Source: Clostridia bacterium
Lineage (GTDB): Bacteria > Bacillota > Clostridia > Oscillospirales > CAG-272
Assembly: GCA_017508665.1 (NCBI GenBank)
Contig: JAFVYL010000013.1
Location: 62,001-126,000 of the forward strand
Direction of reading: 5' to 3'
Length of the DNA: 64,000 bases
The notes below the pieces were generated by a model that did not search any database, was not told the DNA's origin, and saw nothing but the letters and a program-made list of their open reading frames with translations. Both the position numbers and the translations under genes were made by a program. Numbering within the stretch: position 1 is the first letter of the stretch; each line of letters starts with the position of its first letter. Shown piece by piece: positions 32,864-41,234 of this stretch.

Positions 32864-33450
32864 CTTGTTCTCTTTTTCGGCATGGTTTCTGCAAGGAGTA
32901 TGATAGCCTGTATCGGAATTGTTACTATAAACAGCAGCCAGATATTATACTTTATTGCCTGCAGATATATGGCAAGCATTAGTGTCCAGGTGGCGAGGGA
33001 GGAGGTGATTATTGAGCATATCTTGCTTTTCCACCATATTCTGTTGCACACAAGTATGACGTACACGCTTGCGGGGACCGCCCAGATGAAGAACTGCCAT
33101 ACGTATACTCCGAAGAGGGTATGTACAGAGGAGAAGAAAAGAATGGCCGCCAGCCATACCGTGCATATCGCAATAAGACAGATGGTGATATGTCTGCCGA
33201 TATTCTCTTTTCTATTCTTTGTATATTGCACCTCGCTTGGCTCTTTATTCAGAAGGTATTCAAAGCTTACGCCGTAAATATCGCATATGCGGCAGAGCGT
33301 TTCTATATCAGGCAAGGTCTCTGCATGCTCCCACCTTGATATTGCTTTGTCTGAGTAATTGAGCTTTTCTGCCAGCGCACTCTGAGTCAATTTGTGCGAT
33401 TTTCGTAGCTCGGTCAGGTTTTTAGCTATAATTTCTTTGATGTTTTCCAT
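32860..33450 (-). CDS. Membrane-anchored XRE-family regulator
   Basis: 196 residues. The N-terminal HTH (LTELRKSHKLTQSALAEKLNYSDKAISRWEHAETLPDIETL) is a classical XRE domain; residues about 85-190 form four membrane helices. Such proteins may sense membrane state. It is first in an operon with the M16 peptidase (ATGA overlap). A palindrome just downstream of the promoter suggests autorepression. Confidence 0.88.
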   Translation of the reverse strand: MENIKEIIAKNLTELRKSHKLTQSALAEKLNYSDKAISRWEHAETLPDIETLCRICDIYGVSFEYLLNKEPSEVQYTKNRKENIGRHITICLIAICTVWLAAILFFSSVHTLFGVYVWQFFIWAVPASVYVILVCNRIWWKSKICSIITSSLATWTLMLAIYLQAIKYNIWLLFIVTIPIQAIILLAETMPKKRTR

Positions 33451-33482
33451 ATTTAAAACTCCATACGTCGGATAAAAATGTA

Positions 33483-33504
33483 TTACTTGTGTTTATACAA
33501 GTAA
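33483..33504. promoter_or_regulatory. Palindromic operator at the XRE promoter
   Basis: TTACTTGT and ACAAGTAA (8-base arms, 6-base centre), directly after the minus-strand -10 box, over the likely transcription start. Probable binding site of the XRE regulator. Confidence 0.7.
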
Positions 33505-33533
33505 ATTATATCACTATGATTGAAATTTGTCAA
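33505..33533 (-). promoter_or_regulatory. Consensus promoter of the XRE-M16 operon
   Basis: Minus-strand TTGACA (33528-33533), 17-base spacer, TATAAT (33505-33510). Confidence 0.85.
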
Positions 33534-33723
33534 CACGGGTATGACATTCTCGGTTTTGTGGAGTCCGAAAAAAGTCGAATTAAGGCGAGAATTTGGGGTT
33601 ACAAGCTTTAGAGATGAAAAAACACCGTATGTCCTTTTCTTTTTTCGGGAAATTGGCTATGATGTGGTTGAGACTTTAAATGCCTCGGCACGAAATTTTT
33701 CCGACTTGGCAAACGGAGGAAAT

Positions 33724-34656
33724 ATGAAAACAAGGAAAAACCATATTCCGATATTTACATCGGTAACTAACGAGAATTTACCGTATCTTATGGTTACTCT
33801 TAAATCGGTGAGCGAGCATCTCGGTGACGACTGGGTAGCAGATGTGAGGGTGCTCACCGCCGGACTTGCGGTCTACAATATGAGAAAGCTCAGACACGCT
33901 CATATAGATAACGTCGAGATAACCGTAATTGACGTGAATTCAAAGGTTGAGGATTACAGAGCTGATTTCGAGGAGAGACTCGGATACTTTTTAAAGGAAG
34001 AGAGCTTTTATCCCTTCTTCATAGCAGACGTATATACTCGCCTCGCGAGAGCCCTGTACATTGAGTGCGGCACTCTTGTGCGTGACAGTATAGAAAAGCT
34101 CTATCACGTAGATCTTGGCTGCGGATTTATAGGCGGATTAAAGCGCACGGACGGCATAGATGCGAGCTTTGATACATACCGATCGACGTGGGTCGGTGTC
34201 AATCCGAACGTATATATTGATACGTCTGTTATGCTTATGAATTTCTCCGCTTTCAGAAAATATAGGATAGGCAGCAGATTTGCGCGGCTGCTTATGGGAT
34301 ATAATTTTGACACCGTCTCTGCCGCGAGTGACTATATGAACTTTTTATGCAAGGGACACGTCAGCGTCCTCAATGATGTGTGGCAGCGTGATGACGGAAG
34401 CGAGGGTATAGTATCATTTTCTCCATACAGACGTCCGTGGCATTACGTAAACGAGCCTTACGCAGACGAGTTTTGGGATACAGCGAGACGCACCCCGTTC
34501 TATGACGACGTCAGAAACGCCTATTTTGAATTTAATGATGAGAAGAAGGCTAAAGAGGAGAGAGCGCTTGAGGAAATACTTCTTCGTGCGGAAAAGCTCT
34601 CAAAATCACCCGACGGATTTTACCACGTGCTCGGAGAAAACTACCTTATAGAGTAA
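33724..34656 (+). CDS. Glycosyltransferase family 8-like protein, degenerate DxD
   Basis: 310 residues with the GT8 plan: IPIFTSVTNENLPYLMVTLKSV at the start, RALYIECGTLVRDSIEKLY where active enzymes have the metal-binding DxD (YLDxD), DTSVMLMNFSAFRK, a DYMNFLCKGHVSVLND segment and a final SFSPYRRPWHY. The DxD is replaced by ECG, so classical metal-dependent transfer looks impaired. Start 33724 lies just behind GGAGG at 33716-33720; the frame is open back to 33520 but without a site. It may be a binding protein or use another mechanism. Confidence 0.72.
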   Translation: MKTRKNHIPIFTSVTNENLPYLMVTLKSVSEHLGDDWVADVRVLTAGLAVYNMRKLRHAHIDNVEITVIDVNSKVEDYRADFEERLGYFLKEESFYPFFIADVYTRLARALYIECGTLVRDSIEKLYHVDLGCGFIGGLKRTDGIDASFDTYRSTWVGVNPNVYIDTSVMLMNFSAFRKYRIGSRFARLLMGYNFDTVSAASDYMNFLCKGHVSVLNDVWQRDDGSEGIVSFSPYRRPWHYVNEPYADEFWDTARRTPFYDDVRNAYFEFNDEKKAKEERALEEILLRAEKLSKSPDGFYHVLGENYLIE

Positions 34657-34660
34657 TTTT

Positions 34661-34675
34661 TTAGAATTATTCTAA
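34661..34675 (+). promoter_or_regulatory. PerR-type box 1
   Basis: TTAGAATTATTCTAA, a perfect 7-1-7 palindrome upstream of the perR -35 box. Confidence 0.8.
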
Positions 34676-34691
34676 TTTTTTCAAAAACCTA

Positions 34692-34720
34692 TTGACAAAG
34701 CGAAAATGTTTGTGTATAAT
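34692..34720 (+). promoter_or_regulatory. Consensus promoter of perR-rubrerythrin
   Basis: TTGACA (34692-34697), 17-base spacer, TATAAT (34715-34720). Confidence 0.88.
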
Positions 34721-34724
34721 CTTT

Positions 34725-34739
34725 TTAGAACGATTCTAA
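34725..34739 (+). promoter_or_regulatory. PerR-type box 2
   Basis: TTAGAACGATTCTAA, a 7-1-7 palindrome with one mismatch, just after the -10 box. Its centre is 64 bases from that of box 1, about six helical turns. Confidence 0.8.
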
Positions 34740-34783
34740 GGCTTTCTTTAGAGTCTTCAAATAAAACGACGGAGTGATACGTT

Positions 34784-35170
34784 TTGACAAAACAAAGAGC
34801 AGTTATCCTGGAGGTGATTCGCTCGGATATGTGTCATCACACGGCGGATGAGATTTTCACACTTGCCAAGGAGAGATTGCCCGGCATTTCGAGAGCCACG
34901 GTGTATAACAACCTCAAGGCGCTCGAATCTGCACAGCTGATCCGTAGAATCACAGGAGATTCCCTTTCGGACAGGTATGATAATTCATACGTACCGCACG
35001 GACATATGATCTGTGAGGAATGCGGACAGGTTAAGGATTTCAATCTCAGCAATTTCGACAAGCAGCTATCCGATGCTATCGGCTCCGAATTTAACTCATA
35101 TGAGCTCAAGGTACGTTACGTTTGTGACGTATGCAAGCAAAATGAGTGCGCAAAGACAGCGGGCGAATAA
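34784..35170 (+). CDS. perR: Fur-family regulator, PerR type
   Basis: A 128-residue repressor of the Fur superfamily: winged helix with HHTADEIFTLAKERLPGISRATVYNNLKAL, regulatory HGHMICEECGQ, and YVCDVCKQNEC giving two CxxC zinc pairs. Peroxide sensing by metal-catalysed His oxidation is the family mechanism for PerR. PerR identity is inferred from the rubrerythrin gene next door and two operator boxes. The start is TTG at 34784 with GGAGTG 7 bases upstream. Confidence 0.85.
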   Translation: MTKQRAVILEVIRSDMCHHTADEIFTLAKERLPGISRATVYNNLKALESAQLIRRITGDSLSDRYDNSYVPHGHMICEECGQVKDFNLSNFDKQLSDAIGSEFNSYELKVRYVCDVCKQNECAKTAGE

Positions 35171-35225
35171 TATGCCAAGCTTTAGTTAAAAATCAAAAAA
35201 AGAATTTTATTTAAGGAGAACAATC

Positions 35226-35759
35226 ATGAATCTTAAGGGCACAAAGACAGAACAGAATCTTATGACTGCATTTGCAGGCGAATCTCAGGCAAGAAACAAG
35301 TACACCTACTTTGCATCTGTAGCTAAGAAGGAAGGCTATGAGCAGATCGCTGCTATCTTCCAGGAGACTGCAGACAATGAGAAGGAGCACGCAAAGCTTT
35401 GGTTCAAGGCTCTCGGCGGACTTGGTACTACCGCAGCAAACCTTCTTGCAGCAGCTGAAGGCGAGAACTACGAGTGGACCGATATGTACGACACCTTCGC
35501 AAAGGAAGCTGAAGAAGAGGGCTTCACCGCTCTTGCACGTCAGTTCAGAGCAGTTGCAGCTGTAGAGAAGGCTCACGAGGAGAGATACAGAAAGCTCCTT
35601 TCCAACGTAGAGCTTCAGCAGGTATTCGAGAAGTCCGAGATGACCATGTGGGAGTGCCGTAACTGCGGTCACCTCGTAATGGGCACTAAGGCTCCCGCTG
35701 CATGTCCCGTATGCGCTCATCCTCAGTCCTACTTCGAGGTTAGAAAAGAGAACTATTAA
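35226..35759 (+). CDS. rbr: Rubrerythrin
   Basis: A 177-residue cytoplasmic peroxidase that removes H2O2 in anaerobes with NADH-derived electrons. The N-terminal four-helix di-iron domain has the Glu ligands in [33 protein letters not shown] and VEKAHEERY; the C-terminal rubredoxin-like domain has CRNCG and CPVCAH. Follows perR by 55 bases with no terminator, in a PerR-type operon. AAGGAGAA site. Confidence 0.95.
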   Translation: MNLKGTKTEQNLMTAFAGESQARNKYTYFASVAKKEGYEQIAAIFQETADNEKEHAKLWFKALGGLGTTAANLLAAAEGENYEWTDMYDTFAKEAEEEGFTALARQFRAVAAVEKAHEERYRKLLSNVELQQVFEKSEMTMWECRNCGHLVMGTKAPAACPVCAHPQSYFEVRKENY

Positions 35760-35807
35760 TTGTTGCTCCTTGACGGTTATACCTATATAGGACAAAACGG
35801 CTAAATT

Positions 35808-35854
35808 AAAAAGAACGGTTGGGATCTTAACGTCCTGACCGTTCTTTTTTTTTT
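35808..35854 (+). terminator. Terminator after rubrerythrin
   Basis: AAGAACGGT pairs with ACCGTTCTT (35811-35819, 35838-35846), followed by a run of eight more T. Confidence 0.87.
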
Positions 35855-35863
35855 ATTTAATTA

Positions 35864-36025
35864 TCAATCGTCGTCATGCGGCTTTGCGAGCTTGTTGGTG
35901 ATGTTGTTTGTAAGATAGGTAGCAATTATAATAACCGCTACTATCATGAATACACCGAGCATACCGATACCCATATATTTAAGGTTCTTGACGAATTCAT
36001 AGGGTTCAAAATAGAAATCTAACAT
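35864..36025 (-). CDS. 53-residue single-helix protein, OadG-like partner of OadB
   Basis: A very short gene directly after the oadB-like gene (13-base gap) with an ideal AAGGAGG site. The product has one membrane helix (about residues 19-37, GIGMLGVFMIVAVIIIATY) and a short charged tail KLAKPHDDD. Gamma subunits of Na+-pump decarboxylases (OadG) have one N-terminal helix and a polar tail, but are usually longer, so this is a minimal or degenerate version. Assignment is by position and topology. Confidence 0.72.
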   Translation of the reverse strand: MLDFYFEPYEFVKNLKYMGIGMLGVFMIVAVIIIATYLTNNITNKLAKPHDDD

Positions 36026-36038
36026 AACTTAGTCCTCC

Positions 36039-37160
36039 TTAAAGCATGGGAATGAATATCTTGAGGATCAGCGCACCCGCTATAACAGAAGCGATCTGTC
36101 CGGAAACGTTTACTGCGGTGGAGTGCATAAGAAGGAAGTTCTGAGGATCCTCCTTGAGTCCCATCTTGTGTACGATACGTCCTGCCATCGGGAAAGCGGA
36201 TATGCCTGCCGCACCGATCATGGGATTGATCTTCTCTTTTGCGAAAAGATTATAGATCTTGCCAAAGAGAACGCCGCCCGCGGTGTCAACGATGAATGCT
36301 ATAAGTCCGAGTCCCATAATAAGAAGTGTCTGGGGGCTGAGGAACTGCTGTGCGGTCATATTGAACGCGATGGTAATACCGAGGAAGATGGTAATAAGGT
36401 TTGCGAGAACCTTCTGCGCCGTCTCGGAGAGGGAGTCGAGAACTCCGCACTCACGGATAAGGTTACCGAACATAAGGAAGCCGATAAGCGCGCCCGCATC
36501 GGGAGCAAAGATACATGCTACTATAGTAATGATTATAGGGAAGAGTATCTTGGTAGCCTTGGATACGCTCTTAGGTCTGTATGCCATACGGATCTTTCTT
36601 TCGTTCTCTGTGGTGAGGAGCTTGATTACCGGAGGTTGAATAATCGGAACGAGTGCCATATAGGAGTATGCTGCGACCGTGATAGCTCCTACGTACTGAG
36701 ATCCGAGCTTCTGCGCTACAACGATAGAGGTAGGACCGTCAGCCGCACCGATGATTGCGATGGAGGCGTAATCGCGGAAATCGGGGAAGAATATCGACGC
36801 CATGCAGAGGGTAAAGAAGATACCGAACTGCGCTGCCGCGCCGAAGATCATAAGCTTGGGGTTTGAGAGCAGGGGACCGAAGTCGATCATCGCGCCTATA
36901 CCGATGAAGAGTATAAGGGGGAAGAGCTCGTTTGCGATACCTGCGTTATAAAGTGTTTGGAGAGGGCCTGCAGCGCCTGAACCGGGGAAGTTCATAATAA
37001 TACAGCCGAAGCCGATGGGAAGAAGCAGGGTAGGCTCCATATCCTTCTTGATGGCAAGATAGATAAGCGTACCGCCGATGATCCACATTACGATCATCTT
37101 CCAGTTGCCGTCTTTGCCAAATGCAAGAAGACCGTCAAAAAGACTTAAAAGTTCTTTCAT
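36039..37160 (-). CDS. oadB: Sodium-translocating decarboxylase, beta subunit
   Basis: A 373-residue membrane protein of the OadB/GcdB/MmdB family, which couples decarboxylation of a carboxybiotin carrier to Na+ export. Seen are the typical IGIGAMIDFGPLL, AIIGAADGPTSIVVAQKL, PPVIKLLTTE and FPMAGRIVHKMG segments with about nine to eleven helices. Neither alpha nor biotin-carrier subunit genes are in this window, so the substrate (oxaloacetate, glutaconyl-CoA, methylmalonyl-CoA) stays open. The symbol marks the family only. Confidence 0.9.
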   Translation of the reverse strand: MKELLSLFDGLLAFGKDGNWKMIVMWIIGGTLIYLAIKKDMEPTLLLPIGFGCIIMNFPGSGAAGPLQTLYNAGIANELFPLILFIGIGAMIDFGPLLSNPKLMIFGAAAQFGIFFTLCMASIFFPDFRDYASIAIIGAADGPTSIVVAQKLGSQYVGAITVAAYSYMALVPIIQPPVIKLLTTENERKIRMAYRPKSVSKATKILFPIIITIVACIFAPDAGALIGFLMFGNLIRECGVLDSLSETAQKVLANLITIFLGITIAFNMTAQQFLSPQTLLIMGLGLIAFIVDTAGGVLFGKIYNLFAKEKINPMIGAAGISAFPMAGRIVHKMGLKEDPQNFLLMHSTAVNVSGQIASVIAGALILKIFIPML

Positions 37161-37210
37161 AGCGTTGTCCTTTTACTTTTATTTTCATTTTTATTTTTTC
37201 ATACGTAACA

Positions 37211-37239
37211 ATTATATACTTATTTTCTTTAATTTTCAA
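37211..37239 (-). promoter_or_regulatory. Promoter for oadB
   Basis: Minus-strand TTGAAA (37234-37239), 17-base spacer, TATAAT (37211-37216). Confidence 0.72.
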
Positions 37240-37344
37240 TAGGCAATTATAAAAAAATGTCATAAAAAGGGGACATTATTTCAAAGGTAACTATAGTCAA
37301 AGTAACAAAATATCAATTCCAATGCGCGCGTCTTTAAAAAAGTA

Positions 37345-37374
37345 TTGACTTTAAGTGATAAAATGTGGCATAAT
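37345..37374 (+). promoter_or_regulatory. Promoter for the flavodiiron gene
   Basis: TTGACT (37345-37350), 18-base spacer, CATAAT (37369-37374). Confidence 0.6.
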
Positions 37375-37426
37375 GGATAATGGGGATGTGCGGATTTATG
37401 ATAACGCAGTCCCATGAGAGGTAAAA

Positions 37427-38617
37427 ATGAACTGCACAAGAAAAATAGATGATGATATAATATGGGTTGGCGCGGATAACAGAAGACTCAAGCTTTTTGA
37501 GGCTGTATACAACGTGCCGCGCGGAGTTTCATATAACTCCTACCTTTTGCTTGACGATAAGACTGCTCTTATAGATACGGTAGACAGAGCGGTGACCGAT
37601 ATCTTCCTTGAGAACGTTGAGTACGCTCTCGGAGGACGTACGCTTGATTACCTTGTAGTTCAGCATATGGAGCCCGACCATTCAGCTACTCTCGTTGACG
37701 TTTTGATCCGTCATCCCGAGTGCGAGGTGGTTTGCAATAAGAAAATATTTGATATGATCACAGCCTTCAAGGGTGCTGAGGTCAAGGCCAAGATAGTAAA
37801 GGACGGGGACGTATTAGAGCTCGGACGTCACAAGCTCACGTTTGTGTCTGCTCCCATGGTTCATTGGCCTGAGGTTATGGTCAGCTTTGATATGACGAGC
37901 GGAACTCTCTTCTCGGCTGATGCATTCGGCACGTTCGGTGCTCTAAGCGGAGCTCTCTTTGCCGATGAGGTGGACTTTGACCGCGACTATCTCGATGAGG
38001 CCAGACGTTATTATTGCAATATCGTCGGCAAATACGGGGCGCAGGTGAGGAGTCTGCTTGGCAAGGCTTCCGCACTTAATATTAAGAGAATATGTCCTCT
38101 CCACGGATTCGTATGGAGAGAAAATATCGACTATTATGTAAACAAATATACGCTTTGGTCGGGATATGAGCCCGAAGAACGAGGCGTTATGATCGCATAT
38201 GCATCTGTGTACGGAAACACAGAAAACGTCGCTAATGCGCTCGCGTGCCGACTTCGTGAGGCAGGTATTAAGTGTGTTATGCACGACGTATCCGTGAGTG
38301 AACATTCGTGGATAATTGCAGACGCTTTCAAGTACAGCCACCTCGTTTTTGCCTCGGTGACCTACAACGGAGGCGTGTTTGTAAATATGGAAAACCTGCT
38401 GCATGATATTGCGGCGCACTCGATACGCGGCAGAAAAATAGCTCTCATTGAGAATGGCTCGTGGGCTGCTGTAGCCGCAAAGGGAATGACTGAAATACTC
38501 TCCTCACTTAAGGACGTTGAGTTTGTCGGAAATCCTCTCAGCTTCAAATCCGCGCTCGGCGCTGACAGAGAGGCTGAGGTTGACGCACTCGCAGAGCAGA
38601 TAATAAAGTCAATTTAA
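37427..38617 (+). CDS. Flavodiiron protein (FprA-type)
   Basis: A 396-residue cytoplasmic O2/NO reductase. The N-terminal beta-lactamase-like domain keeps the di-iron ligands in QHMEPDHSA, VHWPEV, SADAFG and CPLHGF; the C-terminal flavodoxin domain (about 252-390) has the FMN loop ASVYGNTENVA. It consumes oxygen or NO in anaerobes and fits with the nearby perR-rbr genes, although no PerR box is visible upstream. Confidence 0.93.
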   Translation: MNCTRKIDDDIIWVGADNRRLKLFEAVYNVPRGVSYNSYLLLDDKTALIDTVDRAVTDIFLENVEYALGGRTLDYLVVQHMEPDHSATLVDVLIRHPECEVVCNKKIFDMITAFKGAEVKAKIVKDGDVLELGRHKLTFVSAPMVHWPEVMVSFDMTSGTLFSADAFGTFGALSGALFADEVDFDRDYLDEARRYYCNIVGKYGAQVRSLLGKASALNIKRICPLHGFVWRENIDYYVNKYTLWSGYEPEERGVMIAYASVYGNTENVANALACRLREAGIKCVMHDVSVSEHSWIIADAFKYSHLVFASVTYNGGVFVNMENLLHDIAAHSIRGRKIALIENGSWAAVAAKGMTEILSSLKDVEFVGNPLSFKSALGADREAEVDALAEQIIKSI

Positions 38618-38631
38618 TGACGGTGGGTACT

Positions 38632-39291
38632 ATGATAACTTTTGAAAAAATCAAGCAATCGGCAGACATTAAAACCTATATTACGAAGGCGGACGAGTCT
38701 CTCAAGGCTCTCGGATACACGGAGCACAGCTTTGCCCACGTCGGCAAGGTTTCGGAGAACGCTGCATACATTCTCACCACCCTCGGATATGATGAGAGAA
38801 CGGTAGAGCTCGCGAGAATAGCGGGATATCTGCACGATATCGGAAACCTTGTAAATCGCGCAGATCACTCTCAGAGCGGTGCGGTAATGGCGTTCCGAAT
38901 CCTTGACAATCTCGGCATGCCCGCTGATGAGATAGCAACGGTCGTTACCGCTATCGGTAATCACGACGAGGGTACGGGCGTTCCCGTAAATCCCGTTGCC
39001 GCAGCTCTGATAATCGCGGATAAGTCCGACGTAAGGCGCAGCCGTGTCAGAAATTCGGATATTTCCTCCTTTGATATACATGACAGAGTTAACTACTCGG
39101 TAGAGGAGTCGCATCTCTCGATCTCCGAGGACAAGCGACGTGTTATCCTTACACTTAAGATAGATTCCGGCATCAGCAAGGTGATGGATTACTTCCGTAT
39201 ATTTATCGGACGTATGGAGATGTCAAGACACGCAGCCACGGCTCTCGGCCTTGAGTTCTCGCTTGTAATCAACGGTCAGGAGCTTCTTTAA
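38632..39291 (+). CDS. HD-domain phosphohydrolase
   Basis: 219 residues with the HD metal motifs EHSFAHVGKV, AGYLHDIGNL, ADHSQSG and NHDEGTG, placing it in the HD superfamily of phosphohydrolases. The target nucleotide is unknown. GGTGG at 38622-38626 favours ATG 38632 over the ATG at 38617 that overlaps the previous stop. Possibly co-transcribed with the flavodiiron gene, given the 14-base gap. Confidence 0.85.
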   Translation: MITFEKIKQSADIKTYITKADESLKALGYTEHSFAHVGKVSENAAYILTTLGYDERTVELARIAGYLHDIGNLVNRADHSQSGAVMAFRILDNLGMPADEIATVVTAIGNHDEGTGVPVNPVAAALIIADKSDVRRSRVRNSDISSFDIHDRVNYSVEESHLSISEDKRRVILTLKIDSGISKVMDYFRIFIGRMEMSRHAATALGLEFSLVINGQELL

Positions 39292-39368
39292 ACGACACCC
39301 GTGTCAAGAAAAACACCCGATCCGGGATAATATAAATCATTTTAAACTATCCATGAAAGGACAATAAA

Positions 39369-41168
39369 ATGAACAGCTTGTTTAACTTCACGCTTTCCGC
39401 CGGAAGCTTCGGATTCAGCAGTGTGCTTGAATTGTTCTGCGGACTTGCTCTTTTCCTCTACGGAATGGACGTTATGGGCGACTCGCTTAAAAAAAGCGCG
39501 GGAAACAGTCTTAAAACCTTCCTCGGTAAGATGACTACGAACCCGATCAAGGGATTCCTTCTCGGTCTTATAGTAACTCTTGTAATTCAGTCATCGTCGG
39601 CTACTACGGTTATGGTTGTCGGCTTCGTAAGCTCGGGAACTATGACTCTTATTCAGTCGGTCGGCGTTATTATCGGCGCTAACGTCGGTACAGCAATTAC
39701 CGCATGGCTCACTGCACTTAACAGTCTTGGCGGCGAGGGCGGTGCTGAGGCGGTTGAAATGCTCAGCATACTAAAGCCTGACTCATGGGTTCCGATCGTA
39801 GCAGTTATCGGCATCTGCCTTGTGATGTTCACTAAGCGCGGCAGAAAGAAGGATATGGGCGCGATACTTCTCGGATTTGCGGTTCTTATGACAGGTATGA
39901 CCATGATGTCTGATGCAGTAGCTCCTCTTAAACAGAGCGAGAGCTTCAAAAATATACTTACAATGTTCGAGAACCCCTTGCTCGGTATTCTTGCGGGTCT
40001 CATTCTTACCGCTATAGTACAGTCATCGTCTGCCTCTATCGGTATTCTTCAGGCATTGACCGTTACCGGTGCTATCACCTACGGCGCGGCGATACCGATT
40101 GTCATGGGACAGAATATTGGTACGTGTGTTACCGCTATGATCTCTGCACTCGGTGCTAACAGAAACGGTAAGAGAGCTGCGGTTGTACATCTTTCCTTCA
40201 ACATTATAGGTGTTGTTGCCGTATCTGTTATCTTCTATGCGCTTAATGCGATAATAGGATTTGCTTTCACGGGTGCAGCGATAAATGCGTGGGGCGTTGC
40301 AATAGTTCATACACTCTTTAAGCTTATATGCGTTGTTCTCATAGGTCCGTTCTATAAGCAGCTTGCAAAACTCTCTATGATCATCGTCAAGGATTCCAAG
40401 GACGATCAGGAGACCTCCACCCTTCTCGACGACCGTCTTCTCAATACTCCCGCTGTTGCTGTAGGACGTGCGACTCAGGTTGTTGCTACAATGGCAGATA
40501 TTTCTACCAAGTCGCTTCGCGATGCAATATCTCTCTTTGACGGCTTCGATGCAAAGCTTGCAGATTCCATACGCGATATGGAGAGCAAGGTAGATAGCTT
40601 CGAGGATGCCATAGGATCGTATCTCATCAAGGTTTCCGCTCAGGCAACCGATCCTGCGGATTCAGAGCAGGTTACAAAGCTCCTTCACATTATCGGCGAC
40701 TATGAGCGTATCTCCGACCATGCCGTTAATATCGTTGAGTCCTGTGAGGAGATCAGAGATAAAAAGATATCCTTCTCCGAGGATGCAAAGCGTGAGATAG
40801 CTGTATTGCGCAGTGCTGTAAATGAGATACTCGAGCTTGCTTACTTGTCGTTTATCGAGAATGATCTTGACGCGGCAGCTAAGATAGAGTCACTCGAGCA
40901 GGTTGTTGACGATCTTCGCGATAAGATCAAGCTTAACCACATCATCAGACTCCAGAAGAGTGAGTGCACTATTGAGCACGGTTTTGTGCTTTCCGATATA
41001 CTCACCAACTTCGAGCGTGTTTCCGACCATTGTGCAAACATCGGCGGATGCGTTATCGAGATAGCTAAGTATGATGCGCTTGATATGCACAAGTACAACA
41101 GAAAGAAGCACACGACCGAAGATTTCGAGCAGCAGTACAAGGCGTATGCCGCTAAGTATTCGGTATAA
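39369..41168 (+). CDS. Na+/phosphate cotransporter family protein with PhoU-like domain
   Basis: A 599-residue protein: an N-terminal transport domain with the inverted-repeat signatures VIQSSSATTVM and VQSSSASIGIL and about nine helices, then a C-terminal PhoU-like helical region (about 350-570). This NptA/YjbB-like arrangement imports or exports phosphate with Na+ and may be gated by the PhoU part. AAAGGA site upstream. No pho box is visible. Confidence 0.92.
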   Translation: MNSLFNFTLSAGSFGFSSVLELFCGLALFLYGMDVMGDSLKKSAGNSLKTFLGKMTTNPIKGFLLGLIVTLVIQSSSATTVMVVGFVSSGTMTLIQSVGVIIGANVGTAITAWLTALNSLGGEGGAEAVEMLSILKPDSWVPIVAVIGICLVMFTKRGRKKDMGAILLGFAVLMTGMTMMSDAVAPLKQSESFKNILTMFENPLLGILAGLILTAIVQSSSASIGILQALTVTGAITYGAAIPIVMGQNIGTCVTAMISALGANRNGKRAAVVHLSFNIIGVVAVSVIFYALNAIIGFAFTGAAINAWGVAIVHTLFKLICVVLIGPFYKQLAKLSMIIVKDSKDDQETSTLLDDRLLNTPAVAVGRATQVVATMADISTKSLRDAISLFDGFDAKLADSIRDMESKVDSFEDAIGSYLIKVSAQATDPADSEQVTKLLHIIGDYERISDHAVNIVESCEEIRDKKISFSEDAKREIAVLRSAVNEILELAYLSFIENDLDAAAKIESLEQVVDDLRDKIKLNHIIRLQKSECTIEHGFVLSDILTNFERVSDHCANIGGCVIEIAKYDALDMHKYNRKKHTTEDFEQQYKAYAAKYSV

Positions 41169-41189
41169 AGTCTTACATAACACAAAAGC

Positions 41190-41223
41190 AAAAAAACAGG
41201 CAGAGTCTTATCGGCTCTGCCTG
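41190..41223 (-). terminator. Terminator between Na/Pi gene and mgtC
   Basis: CAGGCAGAG pairs with CTCTGCCTG (41197-41205, 41215-41223). The strong U-run (TTTTTTGCTTTT) is on the minus strand, so it mainly ends mgtC. Confidence 0.8.
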
Positions 41224-41234
41224 CTTTCAATCTT

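Noticed and set aside
33520-33723. Longer N-terminus for the GT8-like protein
   Set aside because: The extra residues do not resemble GT8, overlap the divergent promoter region and have no ribosome site, while GGAGG sits before 33724.
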